This document shows positions 17,614-28,552 of a stretch of 64,000 nt of DNA, piece by piece (the first letter of the stretch is position 1; each line of letters begins with the position of its first letter). Below the pieces are notes generated by a model, which was given only the letters and a program-made list of their open reading frames with translations, was not told the DNA's origin and made no database searches. Source of the stretch: Mycolicibacterium llatzerense (GTDB taxonomy: Bacteria; Actinomycetota; Actinomycetes; Mycobacteriales; Mycobacteriaceae); the NCBI RefSeq assembly GCF_000878195.1, contig NZ_JXST01000004.1, positions 124,001 through 188,000 on the forward strand, given 5' to 3'. Both the position numbers and the translations under genes were made by a program.

Positions 17614-18816
17614 ATGTCCTCCGGTGGTCCCAAACGCAGTCATGTGAGGCTCGCGGCGGCGGTGCTGATCAGCATCATCCTGGCCGCCGTGGTGTTCACC
17701 TATTTGTCGTACACCGCGGCCTTCACCCCCACCGACACCGTTTCGGTCATGGCGCCCCGCGCCGGTCTGGTCATGGACCCCGACGCCAAGGTCAAGTACC
17801 GCGGCATCCAGGTCGGCAAGGTCGAGGCGATCGAGTACGCCGGTGACCAGGCGAAGCTGAAGCTCGCCGTCCTGAGCGACCAGATGCGGTACATCCCGTC
17901 GAACGCCCGGGTCCGGCTCGGCAGCACGACGGTGTTCGGCGGCAAGTCGGTCGAGTTCCTCCCGCCGGAGCATCCGTCGAAAGATGCGATGCGTCCCGGC
18001 GCGCAGGTGCAGGCCAAGGATGTCCAGATCGAGATGAACACCGTCTTCCAGACGCTGACGGACCTGCTCGACAAGATCGACCCCGTCAACCTGAACGCCA
18101 CGGTGACCGCGCTCGGTGAAGGCCTGCGTGGCCACGGCGACGACGCCGGCGCCGCGGTTGCCGGGCTGAGCAAGTACCTGCAGTACTTCAACCCGAAGCT
18201 GCCGACCCTTCAGCAGGATTTCAAGGACACCGCCGTGGTCGCGGGCATCTACGGTGACGCCGCGCCCGACCTGGCCAAGGTCTTCGAGAACGCGCCGACC
18301 GTCAGCAAGACACTGACCGACGAGCAGGACGACCTGAACGCGGCGCTGCTGGCATCCACCGGGTTCGCCAACAACGCGTACGCGACCATCTCGCCGGCCG
18401 CCGACGACTACATCGCCGCCATCCAGCGGCTGCGCGCGCCGCTGAAGGTCCTGGGCGACTATTCACCCGAGTTGCCGTGTCTGCTGCAAGGTGTGTCGAA
18501 GGCAGTGGACCGCTTCGGTCCGGTCTTCGGTGGCGTCAAGCCGGGTCTGTTCGTGTCCTCGAACTTCTTCCCGGGTGCGCCCAACTACACCTACCCCGAG
18601 AGCCTGCCGATGGTGAACGCCTCCGGTGGCCCGAACTGCCGTGGCCTTCCGGACGTCCCGTCCAAACAGTACGGCGGCTCGTGGTACCACACGCCGTTCC
18701 TGGTGACCGACAACGCCTACATCCCATACCAGCCGAACACCGAATTGCAGTTCGACGCTCCCTCGACGCTGCAGTTCCTGTTCTCCGGTGCCTACGCAGA
18801 GAGGGACCGCTACTGA
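17614..18816 (+). CDS. mce4A: Mce4A substrate-binding protein
   Basis: 400 residues. One N-terminal membrane helix (about 12-33), MCE domain about 40-117 (YRGIQVGKVEAI and RLGSTTVFGGKSVEFLPP), then a long helical segment and a C-terminal tail. Mce proteins assemble a periplasm-spanning tube that passes sterols to the permease. A GGGGGCG element lies upstream of the ATG. Its TGA overlaps an ATG (TGATG) that opens a 9-codon reading frame before mce4B. Confidence 0.93.
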   Translation: MSSGGPKRSHVRLAAAVLISIILAAVVFTYLSYTAAFTPTDTVSVMAPRAGLVMDPDAKVKYRGIQVGKVEAIEYAGDQAKLKLAVLSDQMRYIPSNARVRLGSTTVFGGKSVEFLPPEHPSKDAMRPGAQVQAKDVQIEMNTVFQTLTDLLDKIDPVNLNATVTALGEGLRGHGDDAGAAVAGLSKYLQYFNPKLPTLQQDFKDTAVVAGIYGDAAPDLAKVFENAPTVSKTLTDEQDDLNAALLASTGFANNAYATISPAADDYIAAIQRLRAPLKVLGDYSPELPCLLQGVSKAVDRFGPVFGGVKPGLFVSSNFFPGAPNYTYPESLPMVNASGGPNCRGLPDVPSKQYGGSWYHTPFLVTDNAYIPYQPNTELQFDAPSTLQFLFSGAYAERDRY

Positions 18817-18841
18817 TGTCCGCGAGTGAGTGGGGCCGCCC

Positions 18842-19876
18842 ATGAGACACAAGCGCGAAATGATCAACGTCACGGTGTTCACCGTCGTGATGTTGCTGGT
18901 CGCTGCCGGCCTGGTAGTGGTGTTCGGCCAGTTCCGATTCGCCTCGACGTCCACCTACCACGCCAACTTCACCGACGCGTCCCGGCTCAAGGCCGGTGAG
19001 GACGTCCGCATCGCGGGCGTGCAGGTCGGTTCGGTGAAGAGCGTCAAGCTCAAGAGCGACAACACCGTCGACGTCAAGTTCACCCTCAACGAGCGGTACC
19101 AGCTCTACACCTCGAGCCGTGCCCTCGTCCGCTACCAGAACCTCGTCGGTGACCGGTACCTGGAAATCGCCTCCGGCCCCGGCGAGCTGCGCAAGCTCCC
19201 CCCCGGCGGCACCGTCGTCCTCGCCAACACCCAGCCGGCGCTTGACCTCGACGCGCTGCTCGGTGGTTTGCGCCCGGTGGTCAAGGGCCTGGACGGCGAG
19301 AAGGTCAACGAGATCACCGCCGCCATGATCGAGGCCCTGCAGGGGCAGGGCGGCGCGCTGAACGACCTGCTGTCCAGTACCAGTTCGTTCGGCCAGACGC
19401 TCGGTGAGCGGGACCAGCTGATCGGCGACACCATCACCAACCTCAACACGATGCTCACGACGGTCGACGCCAAGGGCTCCCAGTTCAACACCAGCATCGA
19501 CCGGCTGCAGCAGCTCATCAGCGGCCTGGCCGAGGGGCGTGACCCGATCGCCGGTGCCATCGGCCCGCTGGCCTCGGCCGAGAACGACCTGACCGAGATG
19601 CTGCAGAAGTCACGGCGCCCGGTGCAGGGCGTCATCGAGAACGCCCGCCCGTTCGCGCAGCGCATGTACGAGCGCCGAGCCGAAGTGAACCCGGTCATCG
19701 AGAACCTCGCAGAGAACTATCTGCGGCTCAACGCCCTGGGTGCGTACGGCGCGTTCTTCAATATCTACTACTGCTCGGTCAAGATCAAGATGAGCGGCCC
19801 CGCGGGCAGCGACCTGATCGTGCCGTTCGGTGGTCCTGCGGATCCGTCGAAGGGCAGGTGCTCCGAAAATGGCTAA
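18842..19876 (+). CDS. mce4B: Mce4B
   Basis: 344 residues: N-terminal membrane helix (VTVFTVVMLLVAAGLVVVF), MCE domain with SRLKAGEDVRIAGVQVGSV and LVGDRYLEIASGPGEL, then a helical domain. ATG 18842 is chosen; GTG 18830 is also in frame. An ATG at 18816, overlapping the mce4A stop, encodes only nine residues before a TGA that overlaps this ATG, suggesting stop-start coupling. It overlaps mce4C by eight bases. Confidence 0.9.
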   Translation: MRHKREMINVTVFTVVMLLVAAGLVVVFGQFRFASTSTYHANFTDASRLKAGEDVRIAGVQVGSVKSVKLKSDNTVDVKFTLNERYQLYTSSRALVRYQNLVGDRYLEIASGPGELRKLPPGGTVVLANTQPALDLDALLGGLRPVVKGLDGEKVNEITAAMIEALQGQGGALNDLLSSTSSFGQTLGERDQLIGDTITNLNTMLTTVDAKGSQFNTSIDRLQQLISGLAEGRDPIAGAIGPLASAENDLTEMLQKSRRPVQGVIENARPFAQRMYERRAEVNPVIENLAENYLRLNALGAYGAFFNIYYCSVKIKMSGPAGSDLIVPFGGPADPSKGRCSENG

Positions 19877-20924
19877 GCCGGAAAAGGATCCGGTCCGCAC
19901 CGGCGTACTCGGCGTCTTCCTCGTGACGTGCCTCGTGCTGATCTCGTTCGGGTACACCGGACTGCCGTTCTTTCCGCAGGGCAAGAACTACTCGGCGTTC
20001 TTCAATGACGCCGGTGGCATCACGCCGGGCAGCGACGTCCGGGTGTCGGGCATCAAGGTCGGCAAGGTGGGCACCGTGGAGCTCGCCGGTACGGCCGCGA
20101 AGGTGAACTTCACCGTCGACCGCCAGATCCGGGTCGGTGACCAGTCGCTGGTGTCGATCAAGACCGACACGGTGCTGGGTCAGAAGTCCCTCTGGGTGAC
20201 CCCGAAGGGTACGAAGGAAGCAACGGTTATCCCGTTGGGCCGCACCACGACTCCGTACACGATCAACACCGCGCTGCAGGACCTGGGCCAGAACAGCAGC
20301 GAGCTGGACAAGCCGCAGATGGAGCAGGCGCTCAAGGTGCTGACCGACACGCTGCACGACGCGACGCCGCAGTTGCGCGGCGCGCTGGACGGGGTGGCAG
20401 CCCTGTCTCGGAGCCTCAACAAGCGCGACCAGGCGCTCGAGCAGCTGCTGGGCCACGCCAAGAAGGTGTCCGACACCCTGGCGCAACGTGCCGACCAGGT
20501 GAACAAACTGGTGATCGACGGCAATCAGCTGTTCGCCGCGCTGGACGAGCGGCGCCAGTCGATCAGCACGCTGATCTCCGGTATTCGCGGTGTGTCGCAA
20601 CAGCTTTCCGGATTCGTCGCGGACAACAAGCGCGAGTTCGGGCCGGCGCTCAAGCAGCTGAACCTGGTGCTGGACGAGCTGCTGAAACGCAAAGAGCACA
20701 TCAGTGAGGCGCTCAAGCGCCTGCCGGGTTACGCAACCACGCTCGGCGAGGTGGTCGGTAACGGCCCGGGCTTCAACATCAACCTGTACGGCCTACCGCC
20801 CTCGACGATGTCGGAAGTCCTGCTCGACACGTACTTCCAGCCGGGCAAGCTGCCGGCCAGCCTCGGCGACATGCTGAAGGGCTACATCTCTGAACGGATC
20901 GTCGTGAGGCCGAAGTCGCCATGA
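19869..20924 (+). CDS. mce4C: Mce4C
   Basis: 351 residues. N-terminal helix (VLGVFLVTCLVLISFGYTGL), MCE domain with DAGGITPGSDVRVSGIKVG and KTDTVLGQKSLWVTP, then an extended coiled/helical region typical of the needle-forming part. The ATG lies inside the last codons of mce4B, and the stop overlaps the mce4D start (ATGA). Confidence 0.92.
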   Translation: MAKPEKDPVRTGVLGVFLVTCLVLISFGYTGLPFFPQGKNYSAFFNDAGGITPGSDVRVSGIKVGKVGTVELAGTAAKVNFTVDRQIRVGDQSLVSIKTDTVLGQKSLWVTPKGTKEATVIPLGRTTTPYTINTALQDLGQNSSELDKPQMEQALKVLTDTLHDATPQLRGALDGVAALSRSLNKRDQALEQLLGHAKKVSDTLAQRADQVNKLVIDGNQLFAALDERRQSISTLISGIRGVSQQLSGFVADNKREFGPALKQLNLVLDELLKRKEHISEALKRLPGYATTLGEVVGNGPGFNINLYGLPPSTMSEVLLDTYFQPGKLPASLGDMLKGYISERIVVRPKSP

Positions 20925-22342
20925 TGAAGAACATGAACTCGCGGGGCGCGATCCTTGCGGTCGTAGCCGTGGTGGTCGCGCTGGTGGCTGCCGGCGCCTA
21001 TCTGCTGTGGCCGTCACATGGCGGTCACAAGGTGGTCGCTCACTTCACCAACGCCGTGGGCCTGTACGCCGGCGACGAGGTGCGAGTGCTGGGGGTTCCG
21101 GTCGGCACCATCGATTCGGTTGAGCCGCAGGCTAATTCGGTCAAGGTCAGCATGACCGTCAAGGACGGCGTGAAGATCCCGGCCGACGCGCGGGCGATCA
21201 TCATCTCGCCGAACCTGGTGGCGGCGCGGTTCGTGCAGTTCACCCCCGTCTACAACGGCGGAGCGGCGCTGGCCAACGGCGCCGAGGTGCCGCTGGCCCG
21301 GACCGGTGTCCCGGTCGAGTGGGACGACGTCAAGAAGCAATTGACCCAGCTCAGCGCTCAGCTCGGCCCGCAGGACGGTGCCCCGCAGGGTCCGCTCGGT
21401 GCGTTCATCAACCAGGCCGCCGACACCCTCGATGGCAAGGGCGATTCGTTCCGCAACGCCTTGCGTGAACTGTCGCAAACCGCTGGGCGCCTTGGTGATT
21501 CGCGTGGCGACCTGTTCGGCACCATCAAGAACCTGCAGATTCTGGTCAACGCGCTGTCCGGCAGCAACGAGCAGATCGTGCAGTTCACCGACCACGTCGC
21601 GTCCGTCTCGCAGGTGCTGGCGGAGAGCTCGGCCGGTCTGGACCAGACCCTTGGCGCCCTGAACCAGGCGCTGGGTGACGTCAAGGGCCTGCTGAAGGAC
21701 AACAACGCGGCGCTGATCGACCAGGTCGGCAAGCTGGCCGAATTCACCCAGGTGCTGACCGACAACAGCGACAATATCGAGCAGGTTCTGCATATCACGC
21801 CGAACGGTCTGGCCAACTTCTACAACATCTACAACCCGGCGCAGGGCTCGCTGGACGGTCTGCTGTCGCTGCCAAACTTCGCGAACCCGGTGCAATTCCT
21901 GTGCGGCGGCAACTTCGACATCGGTGCCTCTCCGGACAACTACAAGCGGGCGGAAATCTGCCGTCAGCGCATGGGTCCGGTGCTGCGCCGGATCGCGATG
22001 AACTACCCGCCCGTGCTGTTCCATCCGATCAACAGCATCACGGCATATAAGGGCCAGGTCATCTACGACACCCCGCAGACTGAAGCCAAGGCGCAGACTC
22101 CGGTGCCGTACCTGCAGTGGAACGCCGCCCCTGGCGTCGTCCCGCCGAAGGTCCAGCCGGACGGGACGCTCAGCGACCTAATCCTGCCGCCGCCGGCCAT
22201 TCCGGGTCAGATTTCGCCGGCCACGCCGCCGGTGGGACCGGGCTCGACGCCGCTGAACGGTTCTGGTCCGCTGCCCGGCCCCGCCCCGGCGCCCGCAGCC
22301 CCGGTGGGCGCACCGCTGCCCGCTGAAGCCGGAGGCAACTGA
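20921..22342 (+). CDS. mce4D: Mce4D
   Basis: 473 residues. N-terminal helix (ILAVVAVVVALVAAGAYLLW), MCE domain with AVGLYAGDEVRVLGVPVG and IISPNLVAARFVQFTP, a helical domain to about 330, and a C-terminal Pro/Ala/Gly-rich tail (about 410-473) likely disordered. Both ends use overlapping start/stop codons (ATGA entering; TGATG leaving), consistent with tight stoichiometry. Confidence 0.92.
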   Translation: MMKNMNSRGAILAVVAVVVALVAAGAYLLWPSHGGHKVVAHFTNAVGLYAGDEVRVLGVPVGTIDSVEPQANSVKVSMTVKDGVKIPADARAIIISPNLVAARFVQFTPVYNGGAALANGAEVPLARTGVPVEWDDVKKQLTQLSAQLGPQDGAPQGPLGAFINQAADTLDGKGDSFRNALRELSQTAGRLGDSRGDLFGTIKNLQILVNALSGSNEQIVQFTDHVASVSQVLAESSAGLDQTLGALNQALGDVKGLLKDNNAALIDQVGKLAEFTQVLTDNSDNIEQVLHITPNGLANFYNIYNPAQGSLDGLLSLPNFANPVQFLCGGNFDIGASPDNYKRAEICRQRMGPVLRRIAMNYPPVLFHPINSITAYKGQVIYDTPQTEAKAQTPVPYLQWNAAPGVVPPKVQPDGTLSDLILPPPAIPGQISPATPPVGPGSTPLNGSGPLPGPAPAPAAPVGAPLPAEAGGN

Positions 22343-23511
22343 TGAAGACGGTTGGAAAAGTCCTGGCACTCGGATCGAGTGCCGTGGTGCTCGCCGGTTG
22401 CCAGTTCGGTGGCCTGAACTCGCTGGACATGCCGGGTACCCAGGGCCACGGCGCCGGTTCCTACACCGTCACGGTGCAGCTGCCGGACGTCGCGACGTTG
22501 CCGCAGAACTCGCCGGTGATGGTCAACGACGTCACCGTCGGCAGCGTGTCGGGCCTGGACGCGGTCCAGCGTGCGGACGGCACGTTCTATGCCGCGGCGA
22601 AGCTGTCGATCAACGGCGATGTGAAGCTGCCGGCGAACGCGCGGGCGAAGGTCGCCCAGACCTCGCTGCTCGGCTCGCAGCACGTGCAGCTGTCGGAACC
22701 TGTCGGGGAAGCGCCGCAGGGCCGGCTCAAGCAGGGCTCGGAGATTCCGCTGGCGCACACCGGCCGGTATCCGACCACCGAAGAGGTGCTGTCGTCGCTG
22801 GGCCTGGTGGTGAACAAGGGCAATCTCGGTGCGCTGCAGGACATCACCGATGAGGCCTATGCCGCGGTCGCCGGCCGGGCGGGGCAGTTCGTCGACTTCA
22901 TCCCGCGGTTGGCCGAGCTCACCCAGTCCCTGGACAAGCAGACCACCGACATCATCGGGGCCATGGACGGGCTGAACCGCTTCGCCTCGATCCTGGCGAA
23001 GAGCACGGACAGCCTTGGCCGCACGCTGGACACGCTGCCCGGTGCTATCAAGGTCCTCAACGACAACCGCAAGAACATCGTAGATGCGTTCACCGCGCTC
23101 CGGAAGCTCGCGGTGGTCGGCGCGAAGGTCATGTCCGCAACCAAGGATGACTTCGCCGCGGACTTCAAGGACATCTTCCCGGTGATCAAGGCGTTCAACG
23201 ACAACGCCGACGAATTCATCCACGACCTGGACCTGCTGCCCACATTCCCGTTCTCCAACAAGTACTTCCGCAACGCGGTGCGCGGTGACTACCTGAACGT
23301 CTACGTTACGTTCGACCTGACGCTGCGACGCCTCGGTGAGACCATCTTTGCGACCTCGGGGGGTCTCGACCCGAACATGAGGCACCTGGACGAAGTGATC
23401 AACCCGCCGGACTTCCTGCTGGGCGCGCTGGCGAACCTGTCCGGACAGGCCGCCGACCCGTTCAAGATTCCAGCAGGCACAGCGACGCAACATGGAGGGG
23501 CGAAGCCGTAA
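22342..23511 (+). CDS. mce4E: Mce4E lipoprotein (LprN)
   Basis: 389 residues and the only lipoprotein of the Mce4 set: signal peptide with lipobox VLAGC, predicted lipidated Cys20. The MCE domain includes LPQNSPVMVNDVTVGSV and RAKVAQTSLLGSQHVQL. The lipid anchor probably holds the Mce4 complex at the membrane. Its start overlaps the mce4D stop by one base and its stop overlaps the mce4F start. Confidence 0.93.
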   Translation: MKTVGKVLALGSSAVVLAGCQFGGLNSLDMPGTQGHGAGSYTVTVQLPDVATLPQNSPVMVNDVTVGSVSGLDAVQRADGTFYAAAKLSINGDVKLPANARAKVAQTSLLGSQHVQLSEPVGEAPQGRLKQGSEIPLAHTGRYPTTEEVLSSLGLVVNKGNLGALQDITDEAYAAVAGRAGQFVDFIPRLAELTQSLDKQTTDIIGAMDGLNRFASILAKSTDSLGRTLDTLPGAIKVLNDNRKNIVDAFTALRKLAVVGAKVMSATKDDFAADFKDIFPVIKAFNDNADEFIHDLDLLPTFPFSNKYFRNAVRGDYLNVYVTFDLTLRRLGETIFATSGGLDPNMRHLDEVINPPDFLLGALANLSGQAADPFKIPAGTATQHGGAKP

Positions 23512-25169
23512 TGTTGTTGACCCGTCTTGCGCGTTTCCAGCTGGCGATCTTCGGTGTCGTCACCGTCATCTGCCTCGCCCTGATCACGACGTCCTACCTG
23601 CACCTCCCGGCCGCTGTCGGTCTCGGTGTCTACAACGTGGACGCCAAGTTCGTCGTCGGTGGCGGCATCTACCAGAACGCCAACGTCACCTACCGCGGCG
23701 TGACGGTCGGCCGCGTGACGAACGTCGGCCTGACCGACAACGGTGTGACGGCCCGGATGCGGCTCAACACCGACACCCCGGTGCCGGAGAACGTCACCGC
23801 CACGGTCAAGAGCGTGTCCGCGATCGGTGAGCAGTACATCGACCTGGTGCCGCCCGCCAGCGCCTCGAAGAACATGCTGAAGGACGGCGCCACCATCGGC
23901 GTCGACCGGACCGCGGTCGGACAGGACATCGTGGACCTGCTCAACCAGGCCCAGAGTCTGGTCAGCAGCATCAGCAACACCCGGTTGCAGGACCTGCTGC
24001 GCGAGTCGTTCAAGGCGTTCAACGGATCGGGTCCGGAGCTGTCGCGGATGATCCAGTCGTCGCGGCTGCTGGTGGACGAGGCCAACGCCAATACCAACGA
24101 GATCAACAAGCTGCTCGATCAGGCCGGCCCGCTGCTGAAGGCGCAGATCCGCGCCGGCGCGGATCTCAAGACCATGGCCAGCAGCCTCGCGACGCTGACC
24201 GGTGAAGCCGCACAGGCCGACCCGCAGATTCGGTCGGTGCTCAAGACCGTCCCGGGCGCCGTCGACACCGTCAACGAGACGTTCGACGGCATCCGCCCGA
24301 CGTTCCCGGTGCTGGCGGCCAACCTCGCCAACTTCGGCCGGATCGGCGTGATCTATCACAAGTCGATCGAGCAGGCGCTGGTGATCTTCCCGGCCTTGAT
24401 CGCGGCGCTACTGACCGACGCCGGTGGCGTGCCCATCGACGAAGGTGCGAAGCTGGACTTCAAGATCAGCCTCGGCCAGCCGGCATGTTCGACGGGCTTC
24501 ATCCCGGCACCGGAGAACCGCACACCGGCCGACACCACCGTGCGCGACCTGCCGAAGGACCTCTACTGCAAGACCGCGCAGAGCGATCCGAGCACCGTCC
24601 GCGGTGCCCGCAACTACCCGTGCATGGAGTACCCGGGCAAGCGCGCCCCCACGGTGCAGATCTGCCGTGACCCGCGTGGTTACGTGCCGCTCGGCAGCAA
24701 CCCGTGGCGCGGTCCGCCAGTGCCGTACGACACCCCGATCAACGACCCGCGGAACATCACCCCGCCGAACCGGTTCCCGATGATCCCGCCGGGCGCCGAC
24801 TACGACCCGGGCCCGCCGTCGGTGCAATTGCCGCCGGGGGTGCCCGCCGGGCCGGGACCTGCGCCCAACGCGCCGTTCCCGCTGCCGTACCCGCCGAGCG
24901 ATCCGGGTCCGCAGCCGCTGCCCTGGCCGTTCTTCGCGCCGCCGGATCAGGTGACTCCGCCGTACGCGATCAACAACCCGCCGGCGCCCGGCCCCGAGGG
25001 CCAGCCGCAGGCAAGCGGGCCGAAGGGGCCGCAGAGCACGACGTACGATGCGAATACCGGGGTCTTCGCTGACCCTGCCGGCGGTACGGGAGTGTTCAAC
25101 GCCGGCTCGAGTAACGGCGACGCAGGCGAGTCCTGGGTCGACCTGATGAAGGATCCAAGGCAGGTTTAA
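23511..25169 (+). CDS. mce4F: Mce4F
   Basis: 552 residues. N-terminal helix (AIFGVVTVICLALITTSYL), MCE domain with NVTYRGVTVGRV and VKSVSAIGEQYIDLVPP, a helical domain to about 300, a four-cysteine stretch (about 320-390) and a long proline-rich C-terminus (about 390-552). The tail is longer than in the other Mce4 subunits. Its stop overlaps the mam4A start by one base. Confidence 0.92.
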   Translation: MLLTRLARFQLAIFGVVTVICLALITTSYLHLPAAVGLGVYNVDAKFVVGGGIYQNANVTYRGVTVGRVTNVGLTDNGVTARMRLNTDTPVPENVTATVKSVSAIGEQYIDLVPPASASKNMLKDGATIGVDRTAVGQDIVDLLNQAQSLVSSISNTRLQDLLRESFKAFNGSGPELSRMIQSSRLLVDEANANTNEINKLLDQAGPLLKAQIRAGADLKTMASSLATLTGEAAQADPQIRSVLKTVPGAVDTVNETFDGIRPTFPVLAANLANFGRIGVIYHKSIEQALVIFPALIAALLTDAGGVPIDEGAKLDFKISLGQPACSTGFIPAPENRTPADTTVRDLPKDLYCKTAQSDPSTVRGARNYPCMEYPGKRAPTVQICRDPRGYVPLGSNPWRGPPVPYDTPINDPRNITPPNRFPMIPPGADYDPGPPSVQLPPGVPAGPGPAPNAPFPLPYPPSDPGPQPLPWPFFAPPDQVTPPYAINNPPAPGPEGQPQASGPKGPQSTTYDANTGVFADPAGGTGVFNAGSSNGDAGESWVDLMKDPRQV

Positions 25170-25894
25170 TGAGTGACGAACCGGCTGCGACGGACGAGAC
25201 GTCGAAGCCGCCGGTGAGCCGCGCGCGGCGGCGGGCCTCACGGCCCGCCGGCACCGCCGGTTCAGCAGAGGCAACAGTGCTCGACGTGGCGATTCCGTCG
25301 ACCGCGAGCAAGACATCATCAACCGAATCGGTGACCACCAAGGCGCGGCCCGCGATCCAGGCACCGCGACGGCAACCGCACCGGTCGCTGGTCATGACCA
25401 TCGGCCTGGCGGTCGTCGCCGTGCTCGTGGCGGCACTGGCGAGCGGCACCTGGTTCCTCTGGCACGGCAACGGGCAGATCGAGGCGACGCAGGACCGTGA
25501 TCAGCGGTTCGTCGACACCGCGAAGCAGACCGTGGTCAACATGTTCAGTTACACGCAGAACACCGTCGACGAGAGCGTGAACCGCTTCGTCAATGGCATC
25601 GGCCCCGGCCCGCTGCGCGACATGATGAACCAGAGCAACAACGCCGACAATCTGAAGTACCTGTTCAAGCAGACGCAGGCCAACTCGGAGGCCGTCATCA
25701 CCGCGGCGGCGCTGGAGAGCATCGACAACACCTCCAACATCGCGAAGGTGCTGGTGACGGTCCGCGTGACGCTGTCCGACATGAACGGGGTGAACCAGCC
25801 GTCGACGCCGTACCGGCAGCGGGTGTTCATCCGCGAGGACGACAGCGGCCACATGAGTGCCTATGACATCAAGTACCCGGACGGAGGCAACTGA
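25169..25894 (+). CDS. mam4A: Mce-associated membrane protein Mam4A
   Basis: 241 residues. A charged, Ala/Ser/Thr-rich cytoplasmic N-terminus (1-70), one membrane helix (about 73-92, MTIGLAVVAVLVAALASGTWF), then a periplasmic NTF2-like domain typical of Mce-associated proteins that stabilise the transporter. Matches remembered Rv3493c in position and size. Its stop overlaps the mam4B ATG. Confidence 0.87.
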   Translation: MSDEPAATDETSKPPVSRARRRASRPAGTAGSAEATVLDVAIPSTASKTSSTESVTTKARPAIQAPRRQPHRSLVMTIGLAVVAVLVAALASGTWFLWHGNGQIEATQDRDQRFVDTAKQTVVNMFSYTQNTVDESVNRFVNGIGPGPLRDMMNQSNNADNLKYLFKQTQANSEAVITAAALESIDNTSNIAKVLVTVRVTLSDMNGVNQPSTPYRQRVFIREDDSGHMSAYDIKYPDGGN

Positions 25895-26382
25895 TGAACC
25901 GGTTGCTGGTGGCGCTCGGCGCACTGTTGGCGGTCGCCGTGGTGGCGCTCGGGGCGCTCGGCGGGTCGGCGTTCTGGAATCACGTGGAGCTTTCCGGCGA
26001 ACAGGCGACGGCCGACGAGTTGCCCAGCCTGGCCAGGTCCCAGATCCCACAGATCCTTGGCTATGAGTACAGCAGCGTGCAGCGGTCCACGACGCAGGCG
26101 CTGACGCTGATGACGCCGGCGTTCCGGAAGCGGTACGAGGAACTGACGGCCAAGAACAACATCTTCAACGACGCGGTGAAGCGCAAGCTCATCAGTCAGG
26201 TGAATGTCGTTGGCGCGGGCATGATCTCGTCGCACCGCGACTCGGGCACAGTTCTCGCTTTCGTGAACCGGGTCATCACCGACGAGCGCAAGCAGCCCAA
26301 CTACGAGGGCAGCCGGCTGAAGGTCGACTACCGCAAGATCGACGGCAAGTGGTTGATCGACGAGATGACGCCGATCTTCTAA
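25894..26382 (+). CDS. mam4B: Mce-associated membrane protein Mam4B
   Basis: 162 residues. An N-terminal membrane anchor (3-26) is followed by an NTF2-like domain ending in VDYRKIDGKWLIDEMTPIF, a hallmark ending of Mce-associated proteins. Equivalent of remembered Rv3492c. Last gene of the mce4 operon, followed 15 bases later by a strong terminator. Confidence 0.87.
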   Translation: MNRLLVALGALLAVAVVALGALGGSAFWNHVELSGEQATADELPSLARSQIPQILGYEYSSVQRSTTQALTLMTPAFRKRYEELTAKNNIFNDAVKRKLISQVNVVGAGMISSHRDSGTVLAFVNRVITDERKQPNYEGSRLKVDYRKIDGKWLIDEMTPIF

Positions 26383-26396
26383 GTACCCCAACATGA

Positions 26397-26430
26397 TTCA
26401 GGCCCCGGAGCGGTTGCTCCGGGGCCTGAA
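26397..26430. terminator. Terminator between mam4B and otsA
   Basis: Perfect 15-bp stem (26397-26411 with 26416-26430) and a 4-base loop GGTT. It lies between convergent mam4B and otsA and should stop transcription from both sides. Confidence 0.85.
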
Positions 26431-26441
26431 ATCTTGGTGCG

Positions 26442-27943
<1,502 letters not shown>

Positions 27944-27947
<4 letters not shown>

Positions 27948-28108
27948 GCGTCGAGCTTCGTGGGCCCGATACCCAGCATGGACAGGAACATGCGACATTC
28001 GTCGGCATCGTTGGCGTACGCGGCCACGACACGACGGGCCTGACGGGCGGTGCTGTCGGCCAGGGGCTCCACGTCGCCGATATCGGCGGGATCAGTTTTT
28101 GCAGGCAT
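27944..28108 (-). CDS. Small conserved protein upstream of otsA (Rv3489-like)
   Basis: 54 codons encoding [11 protein letters not shown], then [20 protein letters not shown] and a C-terminal [14 protein letters not shown]. From memory a protein of the same size and ending sits beside otsA in M. tuberculosis. It is mostly helical and has no membrane segment. Its TGA overlaps the otsA GTG, so it is translationally coupled to trehalose synthesis and could regulate OtsA. That role is inference. Confidence 0.78.
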
Positions 28109-28131
28109 TACACAACCTTAGGCGACTGTTG

Positions 28132-28467
28132 TTACGGGCTGGAACTCACCGACGAGTGTGGGTGCACCTCGGGCACCTGTTCTTCCGAGAGGCCGATGCA
28201 TTCGCCGGTGTTGTGGCCGGTGCACGGGATGCCGTCGACCTGGCCAAGCTGGTTGGGTGCCGCTTCGACAGGGCCGGGTGCCTGGTCGTTGCCGCTCGCG
28301 AAACAGGACCCGCTGACAGGGTTCGCCGTCATACCGGGCGGGCAGTTGGTTTCGCCGAGTAGTGCGGGGGACGCGGGGCCGCTCAGCGCGAGTATGGCGG
28401 GTGCGGCGACCGTCGCGACGGCGAAGCCGCCGGCGACCAGGAGACGTCGATGGATCTGGATGCTCAT
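28132..28467 (-). CDS. Small secreted protein, Ibp1-like
   Basis: 111 residues: twin-Arg-containing signal peptide (HRRLLVAGGFAVATVAAPAILAL), likely cleavage near residue 30, then a Pro/Gly-rich mature part with two cysteine pairs and the core VDGIPCTGHNTGECIGLSEEQ split over residues 79-98. This resembles mycobacterial proteins annotated intersectin-EH-binding Ibp1, but no Asn-Pro-Phe motif is present, so that name says little here. It precedes the Rv3489-like gene by 23 bases on the same strand. Confidence 0.65.
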   Translation of the reverse strand: MSIQIHRRLLVAGGFAVATVAAPAILALSGPASPALLGETNCPPGMTANPVSGSCFASGNDQAPGPVEAAPNQLGQVDGIPCTGHNTGECIGLSEEQVPEVHPHSSVSSSP

Positions 28468-28552
28468 GGCGTCACCGCTTTCGTCGGGGAAAATTTCAGC
28501 GTACGCCCAGGTGCTGTGTGGCGAACGGGGAAATTGGCCGCCCGACCAGCAT

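Noticed and set aside
27948..27998. Longer OtsA N-terminus
   Set aside because: These codons lie over the 54-residue gene in another frame, and GTG 27947 gives the expected length with GTGA coupling.
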